Positions 54,495 through 63,376 of a stretch of DNA of 64,000 nt are shown here, one piece after another. A program made the position numbers and the translations under genes. The notes under the pieces were generated by a model. The model was not told where the DNA came from, ran no database searches, and saw only the letters and a list, made by a program, of their open reading frames with translations. Origin of the DNA: Cupriavidus nantongensis (GTDB taxonomy: Bacteria > Pseudomonadota > Gammaproteobacteria > Burkholderiales > Burkholderiaceae); assembly GCF_001598055.1 (NCBI RefSeq), contig NZ_CP014844.1:1426001-1490000 (forward strand), read 5' to 3'. Position 1 is the stretch's first letter; each line of letters starts with the position of its first letter.

Positions 54495-56360
54495 ATGGCA
54501 CTGCTCCAGATTTCCGAACCCGGCATGTCGCCGGCGCCCCACCAACGCCGTCTCGCCGTCGGCATCGACCTCGGCACCACCAACTCGCTGGTGGCCGCGG
54601 TACGCAGCAGCATTCCCGAAGTGCTGGCCGACGAGCGCGGCCGCGCGCTGCTGCCGTCGGTGGTGCGCTACCTGCCTGACCGTACCGCGCATATCGGCTA
54701 CCGGGCCCAGGAAGAAGCGGTGCGCGACCCGAAGAACACCATCGTCTCGGTCAAGCGCTTCATGGGCCGCGGCCTGCGCGACGTCGCCAATATCGAGCAC
54801 AGCCCGTACGACTTCGTCGATGCGCCCGGCATGGTGCAGATCAAGACCGCGGCCGGCGTGAAGAGCCCGGTCGAGATCTCGGCCGAGATCCTGGCCACGC
54901 TGCGTCAGCGCGCCGAAGACAGCCTCGGCGATGACCTGGTCGGCGCCGTCATCACGGTGCCGGCGTATTTCGACGAGGCCCAGCGCCAGGCGACCAAGGA
55001 CGCCGCGCGCCTGGCCGGGCTGGAAGTGCTGCGCCTGCTCAACGAGCCCACCGCCGCGGCCATTGCCTATGGCCTCGACAATGCCGCCGAAGGCATCTAC
55101 GCCGTCTATGACCTCGGCGGCGGCACCTTCGATATCTCGGTGCTCAAGCTGACCCAGGGCGTGTTCGAGGTGATGGCCACCGGCGGCGACTCCGCGCTGG
55201 GCGGCGATGACTTCGACCAGCGCCTGCTGTGCTGGATCGTCGAGCAGGCCGGCCTGCAGCCGCTGTCGGCGCAGGACATGCGCCTGCTGATGGTGCGTGC
55301 GCGCGCCGCCAAGGAGGCACTGTCGGAAGCGGACAGCACCGTGATCGACGCGGTGCTGGAATCCGGCGAGATCGTGCACCTGACGCTGACCGACGAGACC
55401 TTCGAGCAGATCACCGCCCACCTGGTGCAGAAGACGCTGGCGCCGGTGCGCAAGGCGCTGCGCGACGCCGGCGTGACGCCCGAAGACGTCAAGGGCGTGG
55501 TGCTGGTCGGCGGCGCCACGCGCATGCCGTCGATCCGCAAGGCGGTGGGCGACTTCTTCGGCCAGACTCCGCTGACCAACCTCGACCCGGACCGCGTGGT
55601 GGCGCTGGGCGCGGCGATGCAGGCCAACCTGCTGGCCGGCAACCATGCTCCCGGCGAGGACTGGCTGCTGCTCGACGTGATCCCGCTGTCGCTGGGCGTC
55701 GAGACCATGGGCGGCCTGGTCGAGAAGATCATCCCGCGCAACAGCACCATCCCGGTGGCGCGCGCGCAGGAATTCACCACCTTCAAGGACGGCCAGACCG
55801 CGATGGCGATCCACGTGCTGCAGGGCGAGCGCGAGCTGGCCAGCGACTGCCGTTCGCTGGCGCGCTTCGAGCTGCGCGGCATCCCGCCGATGGTGGCGGG
55901 TGCGGCGCGCATCCGCGTGACCTACCAGGTCGATGCCGACGGGCTGCTGTCGGTAACCGCGCGCGAAACGCACTCGGGCGTGGAAGCCTCGGTGACGGTC
56001 AAGCCGTCGTACGGGCTGGCCGACGACGATATCGCGCGCATGCTGCAGGACAGCTTCCGCGAGGCCGAGCACGACATGAAGAGCCGCGCGCTGGCCGAGG
56101 AACGCGTGGAAGCTGACCGCCTGGTCGAGGCCACGCAGCGTGCGCTGGAAACCGACGGCGACCTGCTGTCCGCCGACGAGCGCGCCGCGGTGGAAGCGCT
56201 GATGGCGACGGTGCGCGAGATCGCTGCCGGCGAAGACCATCTCGCCATCCGCGCCGCAGTGGAAAAGCTCTCGCACGGTACCGACGAATTTGCGGCGCGC
56301 CGCATGGACCGCTCGATCAAAAGCGCACTGGCGGGGCGCAAGGTGCAGGAGCTGGGCTGA
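54495..56360 (+). CDS. HscA, Hsp70-type chaperone for Fe-S transfer
   Basis: HscA is a specialised DnaK that recognises LPPVK of IscU and drives cluster release. The 621-residue protein has [41 protein letters not shown] and GGATRMPSI in the ATPase domain, and an Hsp70 peptide-binding domain from about residue 390. The length and lack of the DnaK C-terminal EEV-type tail identify HscA, as does its location between hscB and fdx. Confidence 0.97.
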   Translation: MALLQISEPGMSPAPHQRRLAVGIDLGTTNSLVAAVRSSIPEVLADERGRALLPSVVRYLPDRTAHIGYRAQEEAVRDPKNTIVSVKRFMGRGLRDVANIEHSPYDFVDAPGMVQIKTAAGVKSPVEISAEILATLRQRAEDSLGDDLVGAVITVPAYFDEAQRQATKDAARLAGLEVLRLLNEPTAAAIAYGLDNAAEGIYAVYDLGGGTFDISVLKLTQGVFEVMATGGDSALGGDDFDQRLLCWIVEQAGLQPLSAQDMRLLMVRARAAKEALSEADSTVIDAVLESGEIVHLTLTDETFEQITAHLVQKTLAPVRKALRDAGVTPEDVKGVVLVGGATRMPSIRKAVGDFFGQTPLTNLDPDRVVALGAAMQANLLAGNHAPGEDWLLLDVIPLSLGVETMGGLVEKIIPRNSTIPVARAQEFTTFKDGQTAMAIHVLQGERELASDCRSLARFELRGIPPMVAGAARIRVTYQVDADGLLSVTARETHSGVEASVTVKPSYGLADDDIARMLQDSFREAEHDMKSRALAEERVEADRLVEATQRALETDGDLLSADERAAVEALMATVREIAAGEDHLAIRAAVEKLSHGTDEFAARRMDRSIKSALAGRKVQELG

Positions 56361-56401
56361 TCACCGCGCCTTGCACCGCACTACAGAACCCAGGAAACGA
56401 C

Positions 56402-56740
56402 ATGCCACAGATCATTGTTTTGCCCCACGTCGAATACTGCCCGGAAGGGAAGGTGATCGAGGCCGAGAAGGGTGTCAGCGTGCTGGACTCGCTGCTCGCC
56501 AACGGCATCGAGCTCGAGCACGCGTGCGAGAAGTCCTGTGCCTGCACCACGTGCCACGTGATCGTGCGCGAGGGCTTCGACTCGCTCAACGAGGCCGAGG
56601 AGAAGGAAGAGGATCTGCTCGACAAGGCCTGGGGCCTGGAGCCCAATTCGCGCCTGTCGTGCCAGGCCATCGTCGACGAGGAAGACCTGACCGTCGAGAT
56701 TCCCAAGTACACCATCAACCACGCCAAGGAAGGCCACTGA
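56402..56740 (+). CDS. Ferredoxin, 2Fe-2S (isc type)
   Basis: This ferredoxin supplies electrons during cluster assembly. The 112-residue protein has the adrenodoxin-type ligands in [11 protein letters not shown] (C-x5-C-x2-C) and the fourth Cys in LSCQAIV. AGGA lies 7 bases before the ATG. It follows hscA by 41 bases and precedes iscX. Confidence 0.96.
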   Translation: MPQIIVLPHVEYCPEGKVIEAEKGVSVLDSLLANGIELEHACEKSCACTTCHVIVREGFDSLNEAEEKEEDLLDKAWGLEPNSRLSCQAIVDEEDLTVEIPKYTINHAKEGH

Positions 56741-56774
56741 GCGGCCGGCACAGACCTCAGCGGAGAACAAGCCC

Positions 56775-56969
56775 ATGAAGTGGACCGATACCTACGCCAT
56801 CGCCGAAGCCCTGTACGACAAGTACCCGGATGTCGATCCGGCCGGCGTGCGCTTTACCGACCTGCACCGCTGGGTGCTGGAACTCGACGGCTTTGCCGAC
56901 GACCCGGCGCGCTCGGGCGAGAAGATCCTGGAAGCGATCCAGCAGGCGTGGATCGAGGAAGCGGAATGA
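56775..56969 (+). CDS. IscX, small acidic isc protein
   Basis: IscX binds IscS and iron and tunes the rate of assembly. The 64-residue acidic protein begins [22 protein letters not shown], recognisable from [13 protein letters not shown] and [11 protein letters not shown], and ends IEEAE. GGAG precedes the ATG. It is the last gene of the isc operon and is followed by a strong terminator. Confidence 0.95.
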   Translation: MKWTDTYAIAEALYDKYPDVDPAGVRFTDLHRWVLELDGFADDPARSGEKILEAIQQAWIEEAE

Positions 56970-56991
56970 ATTCCTGATATCAGGAAGAAGC

Positions 56992-57020
56992 AAAAAGGCC
57001 GGCTTGATGCCGGCCTTTTT
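56992..57020 (+). terminator. Terminator of the isc operon
   Basis: GGCCGGC (56997-57003) and GCCGGCC (57009-57015) form a 7-bp stem with a TTGAT loop, extended by A5/T5 pairing, with a T run at 57016-57020. It can also end convergent lysS transcripts because the flanking A run reads as T on the minus strand. Confidence 0.92.
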
Positions 57021-57065
57021 GCTTTGGAACCGAGCGATGCGAAATGATCGATCGCCCGATTGCCA

Positions 57066-58619
57066 TCAGTCCTCCCGCCGCAGATGCGGGAACAGGATCA
57101 CGTCACGGATATTCGGGCTGTCCGTCAGCAGCATCACCAGCCGGTCGATACCGATGCCGCAGCCGCCCGTCGGCGGCATGCCATATTCCAGCGCGCGGAT
57201 ATAGTCGGCGTCGAAGTACATCGCCTCCTCGTCGCCGGCGTCCTTCTGCTCGACCTGCTTGCGGAAGCGGTCGGCCTGGTCCTCGGCGTCGTTCAGCTCG
57301 GAGAAGCCGTTGGCAATCTCGCGGCCGGTGATGAACAGCTCGAAGCGCTCGGTGATGCCCGGCACCGTGTCCGACGCGCGTGCCAGCGGCGAGACCTCGA
57401 CCGGGTAATCGACGATAAAGGTCGGCTCCCACAGCTGGCTCTCGGCGGTTTCCTCGAACAGCACCAGCTGCAGCGTGCCCAGGCCGGCATTGAGGAACTG
57501 CGGCGCGTTGGTGTTGACGCCGAACTTCTTCAGCTCGGTGCGCAGGAACTCGGCATCGGCCAGCTGCGCGTCGGTGTACTGCGGCGCGAACTTCTGGATC
57601 GCCTGGCAGATGGTCAGGCGGTGGAACGGCTTCGACAGGTCCAGCTCGCGGTCCTGGTAGGTCAGCACCGCGCTGCCGCGCGCGTCGATCGCGGCCTTGC
57701 GGATCAGGTCCTCGGTGAAGTCCATCAGCCAGCGGTAGTCGGTGTACGCCGCGTAGAACTCCATCATGGTGAACTCGGGGTTGTGGCGCGGGCTCACCCC
57801 CTCGTTGCGGAAGTTGCGGTTGATCTCGAACACGCGCTCGAAGCCGCCGACGATCAGGCGCTTCAGGTACAGCTCGGGCGCGATGCGCAGGAACATCTGC
57901 ATGTCGAGCGCGTTGTGGTGCGTGATGAAGGGCTTGGCCGCGGCGCCGCCCGGGATCGGGTGCAGCATCGGCGTTTCGACTTCCATGAAGCCGGCATCGG
58001 CCATATGGCGGCGCAGCGACGAGATCGCGTCGGTGCGTGCGCGGAAGGTGTTGCGCGTTTCCGGCGACACGATCAGGTCGACATAGCGCTGGCGGTACTT
58101 CATTTCCTGGTCGGCCAGGCCGTGGAACTTGTCCGGCAGCGGGCGCAGCGACTTGGACAGCAGGCGCAGCTCGCGCACCTGCACCGACAGCTCGCCCTTG
58201 TTTGTGCGGAACAGCTCGCCGCGCGCGCTGATGATGTCGCCCAGGTCCCAGTGCTTGAAGGCCGCGTAGACCTCTTCGCCGACCTTGTCGCGGGTGATGT
58301 AGAACTGGATCTGGCCGCTGCCGTCCTGCACCGTGGCAAAGCTGGCCTTGCCCATCACGCGCTTGAGCATCATGCGCCCGGCGATGGCGACCTCGACCGG
58401 CGCGGCCTCGAGCGTGGCCTGCTCGGTGTCGGCGTACTGTGCCTGCAGCGCGGCGGCCTGGTGGGTGGGGCGGAAATCGTTGGGGAAGGCCACGCCTTGC
58501 TGGCGCAACGCGGCCAGTTTCTCGCGCCGCTCCGCGATGATCTTGTTTTCGTCGACGGCGGGCGTGTCGGCGGCGGCCTTGGTCTGCGCCTGGGCCTGGG
58601 CGCGGTTCGGTTCGGTCAT
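57066..58619 (-). CDS. Lysyl-tRNA synthetase, class II
   Basis: LysS charges tRNA-Lys. The 517-residue protein has an N-terminal anticodon-binding OB fold ([26 protein letters not shown]), motif 2 [20 protein letters not shown], and motif 3 [20 protein letters not shown]. Length is standard. It lies downstream of prfB on the same strand, with an SDR gene between them; prfB and lysS are neighbours in many proteobacteria. Confidence 0.97.
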   Translation of the reverse strand: MTEPNRAQAQAQTKAAADTPAVDENKIIAERREKLAALRQQGVAFPNDFRPTHQAAALQAQYADTEQATLEAAPVEVAIAGRMMLKRVMGKASFATVQDGSGQIQFYITRDKVGEEVYAAFKHWDLGDIISARGELFRTNKGELSVQVRELRLLSKSLRPLPDKFHGLADQEMKYRQRYVDLIVSPETRNTFRARTDAISSLRRHMADAGFMEVETPMLHPIPGGAAAKPFITHHNALDMQMFLRIAPELYLKRLIVGGFERVFEINRNFRNEGVSPRHNPEFTMMEFYAAYTDYRWLMDFTEDLIRKAAIDARGSAVLTYQDRELDLSKPFHRLTICQAIQKFAPQYTDAQLADAEFLRTELKKFGVNTNAPQFLNAGLGTLQLVLFEETAESQLWEPTFIVDYPVEVSPLARASDTVPGITERFELFITGREIANGFSELNDAEDQADRFRKQVEQKDAGDEEAMYFDADYIRALEYGMPPTGGCGIGIDRLVMLLTDSPNIRDVILFPHLRRED

Positions 58620-58681
58620 GATGTCGTGTCGGTCGCGCGCCGGGCAGCGCGCGGGTTCAGTATGGCTTCAGTGTTGCGGCT

Positions 58682-59440
58682 TCAGTAGTTGCGGAGATCG
58701 TCCAGCTCGGTGCTGCCGAAATCCGGGCGGTGCAGGTAGGCGACGATGCGGCCGGCGGTTTCCTCGGCCGAGGCAAGCTGCTGGTTGGCCTTGAGCTCGC
58801 GGAAGCGCTGCACCTGGGCAAAATCGGCATTGCGGATGGTCGCCTGCATGCCGGTATCGATCACGCCCGGTGCCAGCGCCACCGCGCGCACGGTGCGCGG
58901 CGCCTTGGCCTGGGCGTATTCGGCATTGACCGAGCGCATGAACATGTCGAGCCCGGCCTTGCCGGCGCAGTAGGCACTCCAGCCTTCGATCGGGCGCCGT
59001 GCCGCGCCGGAGGAAATCGCCAGCACCTTGCGCGGGCAGCCGAATTTCTCGGTGCGCTCGAGGAACGCCGCGGTCATGGTCATCGGCGCCGCCAGGTTGG
59101 TCAGCAGGTGCGGCACCAGCGATTTTTCCTGCAGCGCCGCGACCGGCCCGATCGGCTCGACCACGCCGGCGTTCAGGATCAGCGTGGCGCTGGTCGGCGG
59201 CAGGTCGAGCGTGTCGAGCACGCTGGCCAGCCAGGTGGCCGCGGGGCCGGCCTGCGCCAGGTCCTGCAGGTGCCAGGCCACCGGCACGCCGCTGAGCGTG
59301 GCGATGCGTTCGAGCTCGGTGTTGCGGCTGCGCGCGACGCAGATCAGGCGGTTGCCCGGCACCAGCAGGGCGTTGGTCAGTGCCGCGCCCAGCCCGCGCG
59401 AGGCGCCGGTGATGATGTACAGGTGATTGGCTTCGCTCAT
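58682..59440 (-). CDS. Short-chain dehydrogenase/reductase
   Basis: The 252-residue protein has the SDR cofactor motif TGASRGLGAAL near the start, NAGVVEPIG, the catalytic Ser in AISSGAARR and Tyr-Lys in WSAYCAGKAGLD (YxxxK). It resembles sepiapterin-reductase/benzil-reductase-like SDRs. The first bases of the Rossmann fold suggest NADP. It sits between prfB and lysS on the same strand, an insertion into that conserved pair; the substrate is unknown. Confidence 0.9.
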   Translation of the reverse strand: MSEANHLYIITGASRGLGAALTNALLVPGNRLICVARSRNTELERIATLSGVPVAWHLQDLAQAGPAATWLASVLDTLDLPPTSATLILNAGVVEPIGPVAALQEKSLVPHLLTNLAAPMTMTAAFLERTEKFGCPRKVLAISSGAARRPIEGWSAYCAGKAGLDMFMRSVNAEYAQAKAPRTVRAVALAPGVIDTGMQATIRNADFAQVQRFRELKANQQLASAEETAGRIVAYLHRPDFGSTELDDLRNY

Positions 59441-59512
59441 GGTGCCCCGGTCGGAAAGGCCGTCGTGCCGGCATGGCGCGGGCGGCGGTACAGCGATGGA
59501 TGGGTTGCTGTG

Positions 59513-59532
59513 CCGCCGCCGGCCGGCGGCGG
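59513..59532. terminator. Perfect 20-bp GC palindrome after prfB
   Basis: The 20 bases at 59513-59532 equal their own reverse complement (CCGCCGCC-GGCC-GGCGGCGG). They lie 20 bases past the prfB stop on the minus strand. A hairpin here could protect or end the prfB mRNA; there is no T run. Confidence 0.5.
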
Positions 59533-59551
59533 GTACGGTCTTGCAGTCGCC

Positions 59552-60656
59552 TTAAAGTCCCTGCTTGAGGCTGGCCTCGATGAACGGGTCCAGGTCGCCG
59601 TCCAGCACCTTCTGGGTGTTGGACATTTCCACGTTGGTGCGCAGGTCCTTGATGCGGCTCTGGTCCAGCACGTAGGAGCGGATCTGGTGGCCCCAGCCCA
59701 CGTCGGTCTTGCCGGCCTCGAGCTTATCGGCCTCGGCCTGGCGCTTGCGCATCTCGTGCTCGTACAGGCGCGACTTCAGCATCGACATGGCTTCGGCGCG
59801 GTTGCGGTGCTGCGAGCGGTCGTTCTGGCACTGCACCACAATGCCGGTCGGGATGTGCGTGATACGCACGGCCGAATCGGTCTTGTTGATGTGCTGGCCG
59901 CCCGCGCCCGAGGCGCGGTAAGTATCCACGCGCAGGTCCGCCGGGTTGATCTCGACCTCGAACGAGTCGTCCACCTCGGGGTAGACGAACACCGACGAGA
60001 ACGACGTATGGCGCCCGCCCGACGAATCGAACGGCGACTTGCGCACCAGGCGGTGTACGCCGGTTTCGGTGCGCAGGTAGCCGAAGGCGTATTCGCCCTC
60101 GATCTTGATGGTCGCGCTCTTGATGCCGGCGACGTCGCCTTCGGACTCTTCCAGCACCTCGGCCTTGAAGCCCTTGCGCTCGCAGTACTTCAGGTACTGG
60201 CGCAGCAACATCGAGGCCCAGTCGCACGCTTCGGTGCCGCCGGCGCCGGCCTGGATGTCGATAAAGGCGTTGGCCTGGTCCATCTCGCCGGCGAACATGC
60301 GGCGGAATTCCATGTCCGCCACCACCGCCTCGAAGCCCTTGACGTCGGCCTCGATCGACTCGAGGGTATCGTCGTCGCCTTCTTCCCTGGCGAGTTCGAA
60401 CAGCTCTTCGGCACCGACGAGGTCATCGGTGAGCTTGCCCAGGACGCCGACCACGCCCTCGAGCATCTTCTTTTCCTTGCCGAGGTCCTGGGCCCGCTTG
60501 GGGTTGTTCCAGACGTCGGGGTCTTCCAGCAGGCCGTTGACTTCGTCCAGCCTTCCTACTTTGACATCGTAGTCAAAGATACCCCCGTAGATCTTCCGTC
60601 CGGGAACGGAGATCGGAGATGGCACCGGAGATGGCGTTGAGGCGTTCTGCTTCCAT
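59552..60656 (-). CDS. Peptide chain release factor 2, with programmed +1 frameshift
   Basis: RF2 ends translation at TGA and TAA. The gene is read in two frames: 27 codons from ATG 60656 to CTT (60578-60576), an in-frame TGA (60575-60573), then the +1 frame from GAC (60574) to the stop at 59552. The joined product has 367 residues, with SPF in RKSPFDSS and the catalytic GGQ in [13 protein letters not shown] lies 8 bases before the ATG. The frameshift is the family's autoregulation and not a defect. Confidence 0.96.
60572..60586 (-). promoter_or_regulatory. RF2 programmed frameshift signal
   Basis: On the minus strand the signal reads GGGGGTATCTTTGAC: a Shine-Dalgarno-like G run, then the slippery CTT, the in-frame TGA and the following C. 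This matches the E. coli prfB signal. When RF2 is scarce the ribosome slips +1 at CTT and continues. Confidence 0.95.
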
Positions 60657-60870
60657 GATGTTCCTGCGCTTCGAAAACCTCGAATTATAGCGGATCGGCG
60701 CGCCGGATCGGGCGCGGTTCCGCGAGGTCTGGGGCGTCGCGGCGGCGCCGCGAACCGAACGCAACGGCGCCGGCGCGGTCTATCCGGCGGTGCCGGGCGC
60801 TACTGCCGCGTCGGGCGCGGCGATAATACGGGTCGCAAGCCGCCCCCGGCACAGACCAAGAACAGGACGC

Positions 60871-61596
60871 ATGACGAAAACCAGACATGACATCGAGCCA
60901 GGCCGGCGCCGCGCGCTGGGCCTGCTGCTGGCGGCCACCACGGCGGCGCTCACGGCCGCTTGCGGTACCACGGGCGGGCCAGTGCCGGACGGCTACTACC
61001 GCGTCGAGCGCGGCGACACGCTGTATTCGATCGCGCGCAAGCACCGCCGCAGCGTGCGCGAGCTGACCCGCTGGAACAGCGACATCACCAGCCCGAGCCA
61101 GATCGAGGTGGGGCAGCTGATCCGGGTGCGGCCGCCCGGCGCCGCGGCCGGCAGCGCAACCGCGTCGACCGGCACCGGCCAGGCCGTGACCGATACGCCG
61201 CGCGTCGACAGCGGGGCGGCATCCCGCCCGCCGGCCAGCAGCATCCGCCTGCAATGGCCGGCCGACGGCCGCGTCACGGCCGGGTTCTCCCCGCCCGCCA
61301 GCAAGGGCCTGAGCATCGCCGTGCCGGCCAACGGCACGGTGCGCGCCGCCGCCGCCGGCCGCGCCATCCACGTCGGCAACCTGCGCGGCTACGGCATGCT
61401 GGTGATCGTCAAGCACAACGACGACTGGCTCACGGTGTACGGCAACCTGGACCAGCCGCTGGTCAGCGAAGGCGCGCAGGTGTCGGCGGGGCAGGACGTG
61501 GGCCGCATGGGCGCGAGCCCGAGCGAGCTGCACTTCGAGGTGCGCGGCAACGGCAAGCCGGTGAATCCGGCCAGCTACCTGCCGTCGAGGGGTTGA
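60871..61596 (+). CDS. NlpD-like lipoprotein with LysM and degenerate LytM domains
   Basis: NlpD-type proteins activate peptidoglycan amidases rather than cutting themselves. The 241-residue protein has a lipobox (LTAAC), a LysM domain (YRVERGDTLYSIARKHRRSVRELTRWN, recognised from YRVERGDTLYSIARKH), an Ala/Ser/Thr linker, and a LytM/M23 domain. The M23 zinc ligands are lost: SKGLSIAVP replaces HKGIDIAAP-like, YGNLDQ replaces YGHL, and SELHFEVR replaces HLHFEIR. AGGA precedes the ATG at 60871. It is convergent with recJ and divergent from prfB. Its amidase partner is not in the window. Confidence 0.9.
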   Translation: MTKTRHDIEPGRRRALGLLLAATTAALTAACGTTGGPVPDGYYRVERGDTLYSIARKHRRSVRELTRWNSDITSPSQIEVGQLIRVRPPGAAAGSATASTGTGQAVTDTPRVDSGAASRPPASSIRLQWPADGRVTAGFSPPASKGLSIAVPANGTVRAAAAGRAIHVGNLRGYGMLVIVKHNDDWLTVYGNLDQPLVSEGAQVSAGQDVGRMGASPSELHFEVRGNGKPVNPASYLPSRG

Positions 61597-61607
61597 GCCG
61601 GGGCCGG

Positions 61608-63314
61608 CTACTGCGCGTGCTCGATCACCAGCTGCACGCGCGTGACGCCGTTGAAGGTGTTGTTGTCGAGCCGGTAGGCCACCTGCGCGCTGGCGCCGAG
61701 CGAGTCGGCGTGGTTGAACCAGATCGCGTCGAAGCGCTGGCTGCCGCGCCCCAGCTGCAGCTTCAGGTGCTTGCCCTTGAGCACGCTCTGGCGCAGCACG
61801 TCGAACTCGCCGCAGAAGGTCGGCGCCGGAAAGCCCTGGCCCCACACCTGCTGCTCCAGCAGGGTGACGAACTCCGGGCTGAAGCACTGGTCCTCGATAT
61901 CGCCGTCGGTCTCGATCACGCGCGCCAGCTGGTCGTCGGTCAGCCATTCGCGCCCGACCGCCTCGAACGCGTCCTGGAATTCGGCAAAGCGCTCGGCGCG
62001 CACGGTCAGCCCCGCCGCCATGGCGTGGCCGCCGAACTTGAGCAGCATGCCGGGATGGCGCTTGGACACCAGGTCGAGCGCATCGCGCAGGTGGAAGCCC
62101 GGGATCGAGCGGCCCGAGCCCTTGACGGTGGTGTCGTCGCCCGGCGCGAAGGTGATGGTCGGGCGGTGGAACTTGTCCTTCAGCCGCGACGCCACGATGC
62201 CGATCACGCCCTGGTGCCAGGTATCGTTGAACACGCTGACGGTAAAGCGCGCCGACGGATCCGGCCCCGCCAGTCCGGCCATGGGCTGCTCCAGGAGCTG
62301 CAGCGCCTCCTGCTGCATGCCGGCCTCGATGTCGCGCCGCTCGCGGTTCATGCTGTCCAGCTCCTGGGCGATTTCCCAGGCGCGGTTGGCATCGTCGGTC
62401 AGCAGGCACTCGATGCCCAGCGACATGTCTGCCAGCCGGCCCGCCGCATTCAGGCGCGGGCCGAGGCCGAAGCCCAGGTCAAAGGTATTGGCGCGCGCCG
62501 CCTCGCGCCCGGCGGCGCGGAACAGCGCGGCGACGCCGGGCTGCATCCGGCCGGCGCGCATGCGGCGCAGGCCCTGCGCCACCAGGATGCGGTTGTTGGT
62601 GTCCAGCTTGACCACATCGGCCACCGTGCCCAGCGCCACCAGGTCCAGCAGCGTCTGCAGCGGCGGCTGGGTCTGCTGGGTGTAGACGCCGCGGCGGCGC
62701 AGCTCGGCGCGCAGCGCCAGCAGCACGTAGAACATCACCCCCACGCCCGCCAGGTTCTTGCTGGGGAATTCGCAGCCCGGCTGGTTCGGGTTGACGATCA
62801 CCGCGGCCTGCGGCAACTCCGAACCCGGCAGGTGGTGGTCGGTCACCACCACGTCGATGCCGAGCGCATTGGCCGCGGCGACGCCGTCGACGCTGGCGAT
62901 GCCGTTGTCGACCGTGACGATCACGTCCGGATTCTGCTGCGCCGCCAGCGCGACGATTTCCGGCGTCAGGCCATAGCCGTACTCGAAGCGGTTGGGCACG
63001 ATGTACTCGACCCGCGCGCCCAGCATGCGCAGCCCGCGCACGCCCACCGCGCAGGCGGTGGCGCCGTCGCAGTCATAGTCGGCGACGATCAGCAGGCGCT
63101 TGCCGGCGGCGATGGCGTCGGCCAGGTAGGCTGCGGCGTGGTCGATCCCCTTCATGGCCGCGGGCGGCACCAGTTCGGGCAAATCGGTGGCCAGCTCGGC
63201 GGCACGGGCCACGCCGCGCGCGGCCAGGATGCGCGCCAGCGTCGGGTGCAGGCCGGTGGCGGCCAGCGCGCTGGCGTGTTCGGGGGAATACTGGCGGATG
63301 GCGATCCGGGTCAT
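61608..63314 (-). CDS. RecJ, single-stranded DNA 5'-3' exonuclease
   Basis: RecJ resects DNA ends in recombination and mismatch repair. The 568-residue protein has the DHH motifs: VADYDCDGATAC, VTVDNGIAS, VVTDHHLPG, and the DHHA1 motif with GGHAMAAGLTV. The OB-fold C-terminal region follows. Length is typical. The gene is convergent with the NlpD-like gene, 11 bases apart, and its neighbour on the other side is the RpfE-like gene on the same strand. Confidence 0.96.
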   Translation of the reverse strand: MTRIAIRQYSPEHASALAATGLHPTLARILAARGVARAAELATDLPELVPPAAMKGIDHAAAYLADAIAAGKRLLIVADYDCDGATACAVGVRGLRMLGARVEYIVPNRFEYGYGLTPEIVALAAQQNPDVIVTVDNGIASVDGVAAANALGIDVVVTDHHLPGSELPQAAVIVNPNQPGCEFPSKNLAGVGVMFYVLLALRAELRRRGVYTQQTQPPLQTLLDLVALGTVADVVKLDTNNRILVAQGLRRMRAGRMQPGVAALFRAAGREAARANTFDLGFGLGPRLNAAGRLADMSLGIECLLTDDANRAWEIAQELDSMNRERRDIEAGMQQEALQLLEQPMAGLAGPDPSARFTVSVFNDTWHQGVIGIVASRLKDKFHRPTITFAPGDDTTVKGSGRSIPGFHLRDALDLVSKRHPGMLLKFGGHAMAAGLTVRAERFAEFQDAFEAVGREWLTDDQLARVIETDGDIEDQCFSPEFVTLLEQQVWGQGFPAPTFCGEFDVLRQSVLKGKHLKLQLGRGSQRFDAIWFNHADSLGASAQVAYRLDNNTFNGVTRVQLVIEHAQ

Positions 63315-63337
63315 GGGCGGGGCGGCAGTGGGCGTCG

Positions 63338-63376
63338 GGCGATTGGTTCAGGCGATCGGTTCAGGCGATCGGTTCA
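63338..63376. repeat. Three 13-bp tandem repeats spanning the RpfE-like stop codon
   Basis: GGCGATTGGTTCA at 63338-63350 is followed by two copies of GGCGATCGGTTCA (63351-63363 and 63364-63376). On the minus strand each unit carries TGA, and the 13-base period places the three TGA triplets in three different frames. One is the stop of the RpfE-like gene. Confidence 0.75.

Noticed and set aside
59552..60656. Damage (frameshift) in prfB
   Set aside because: The in-frame TGA after 27 codons is the programmed RF2 frameshift, with the expected signal around it.
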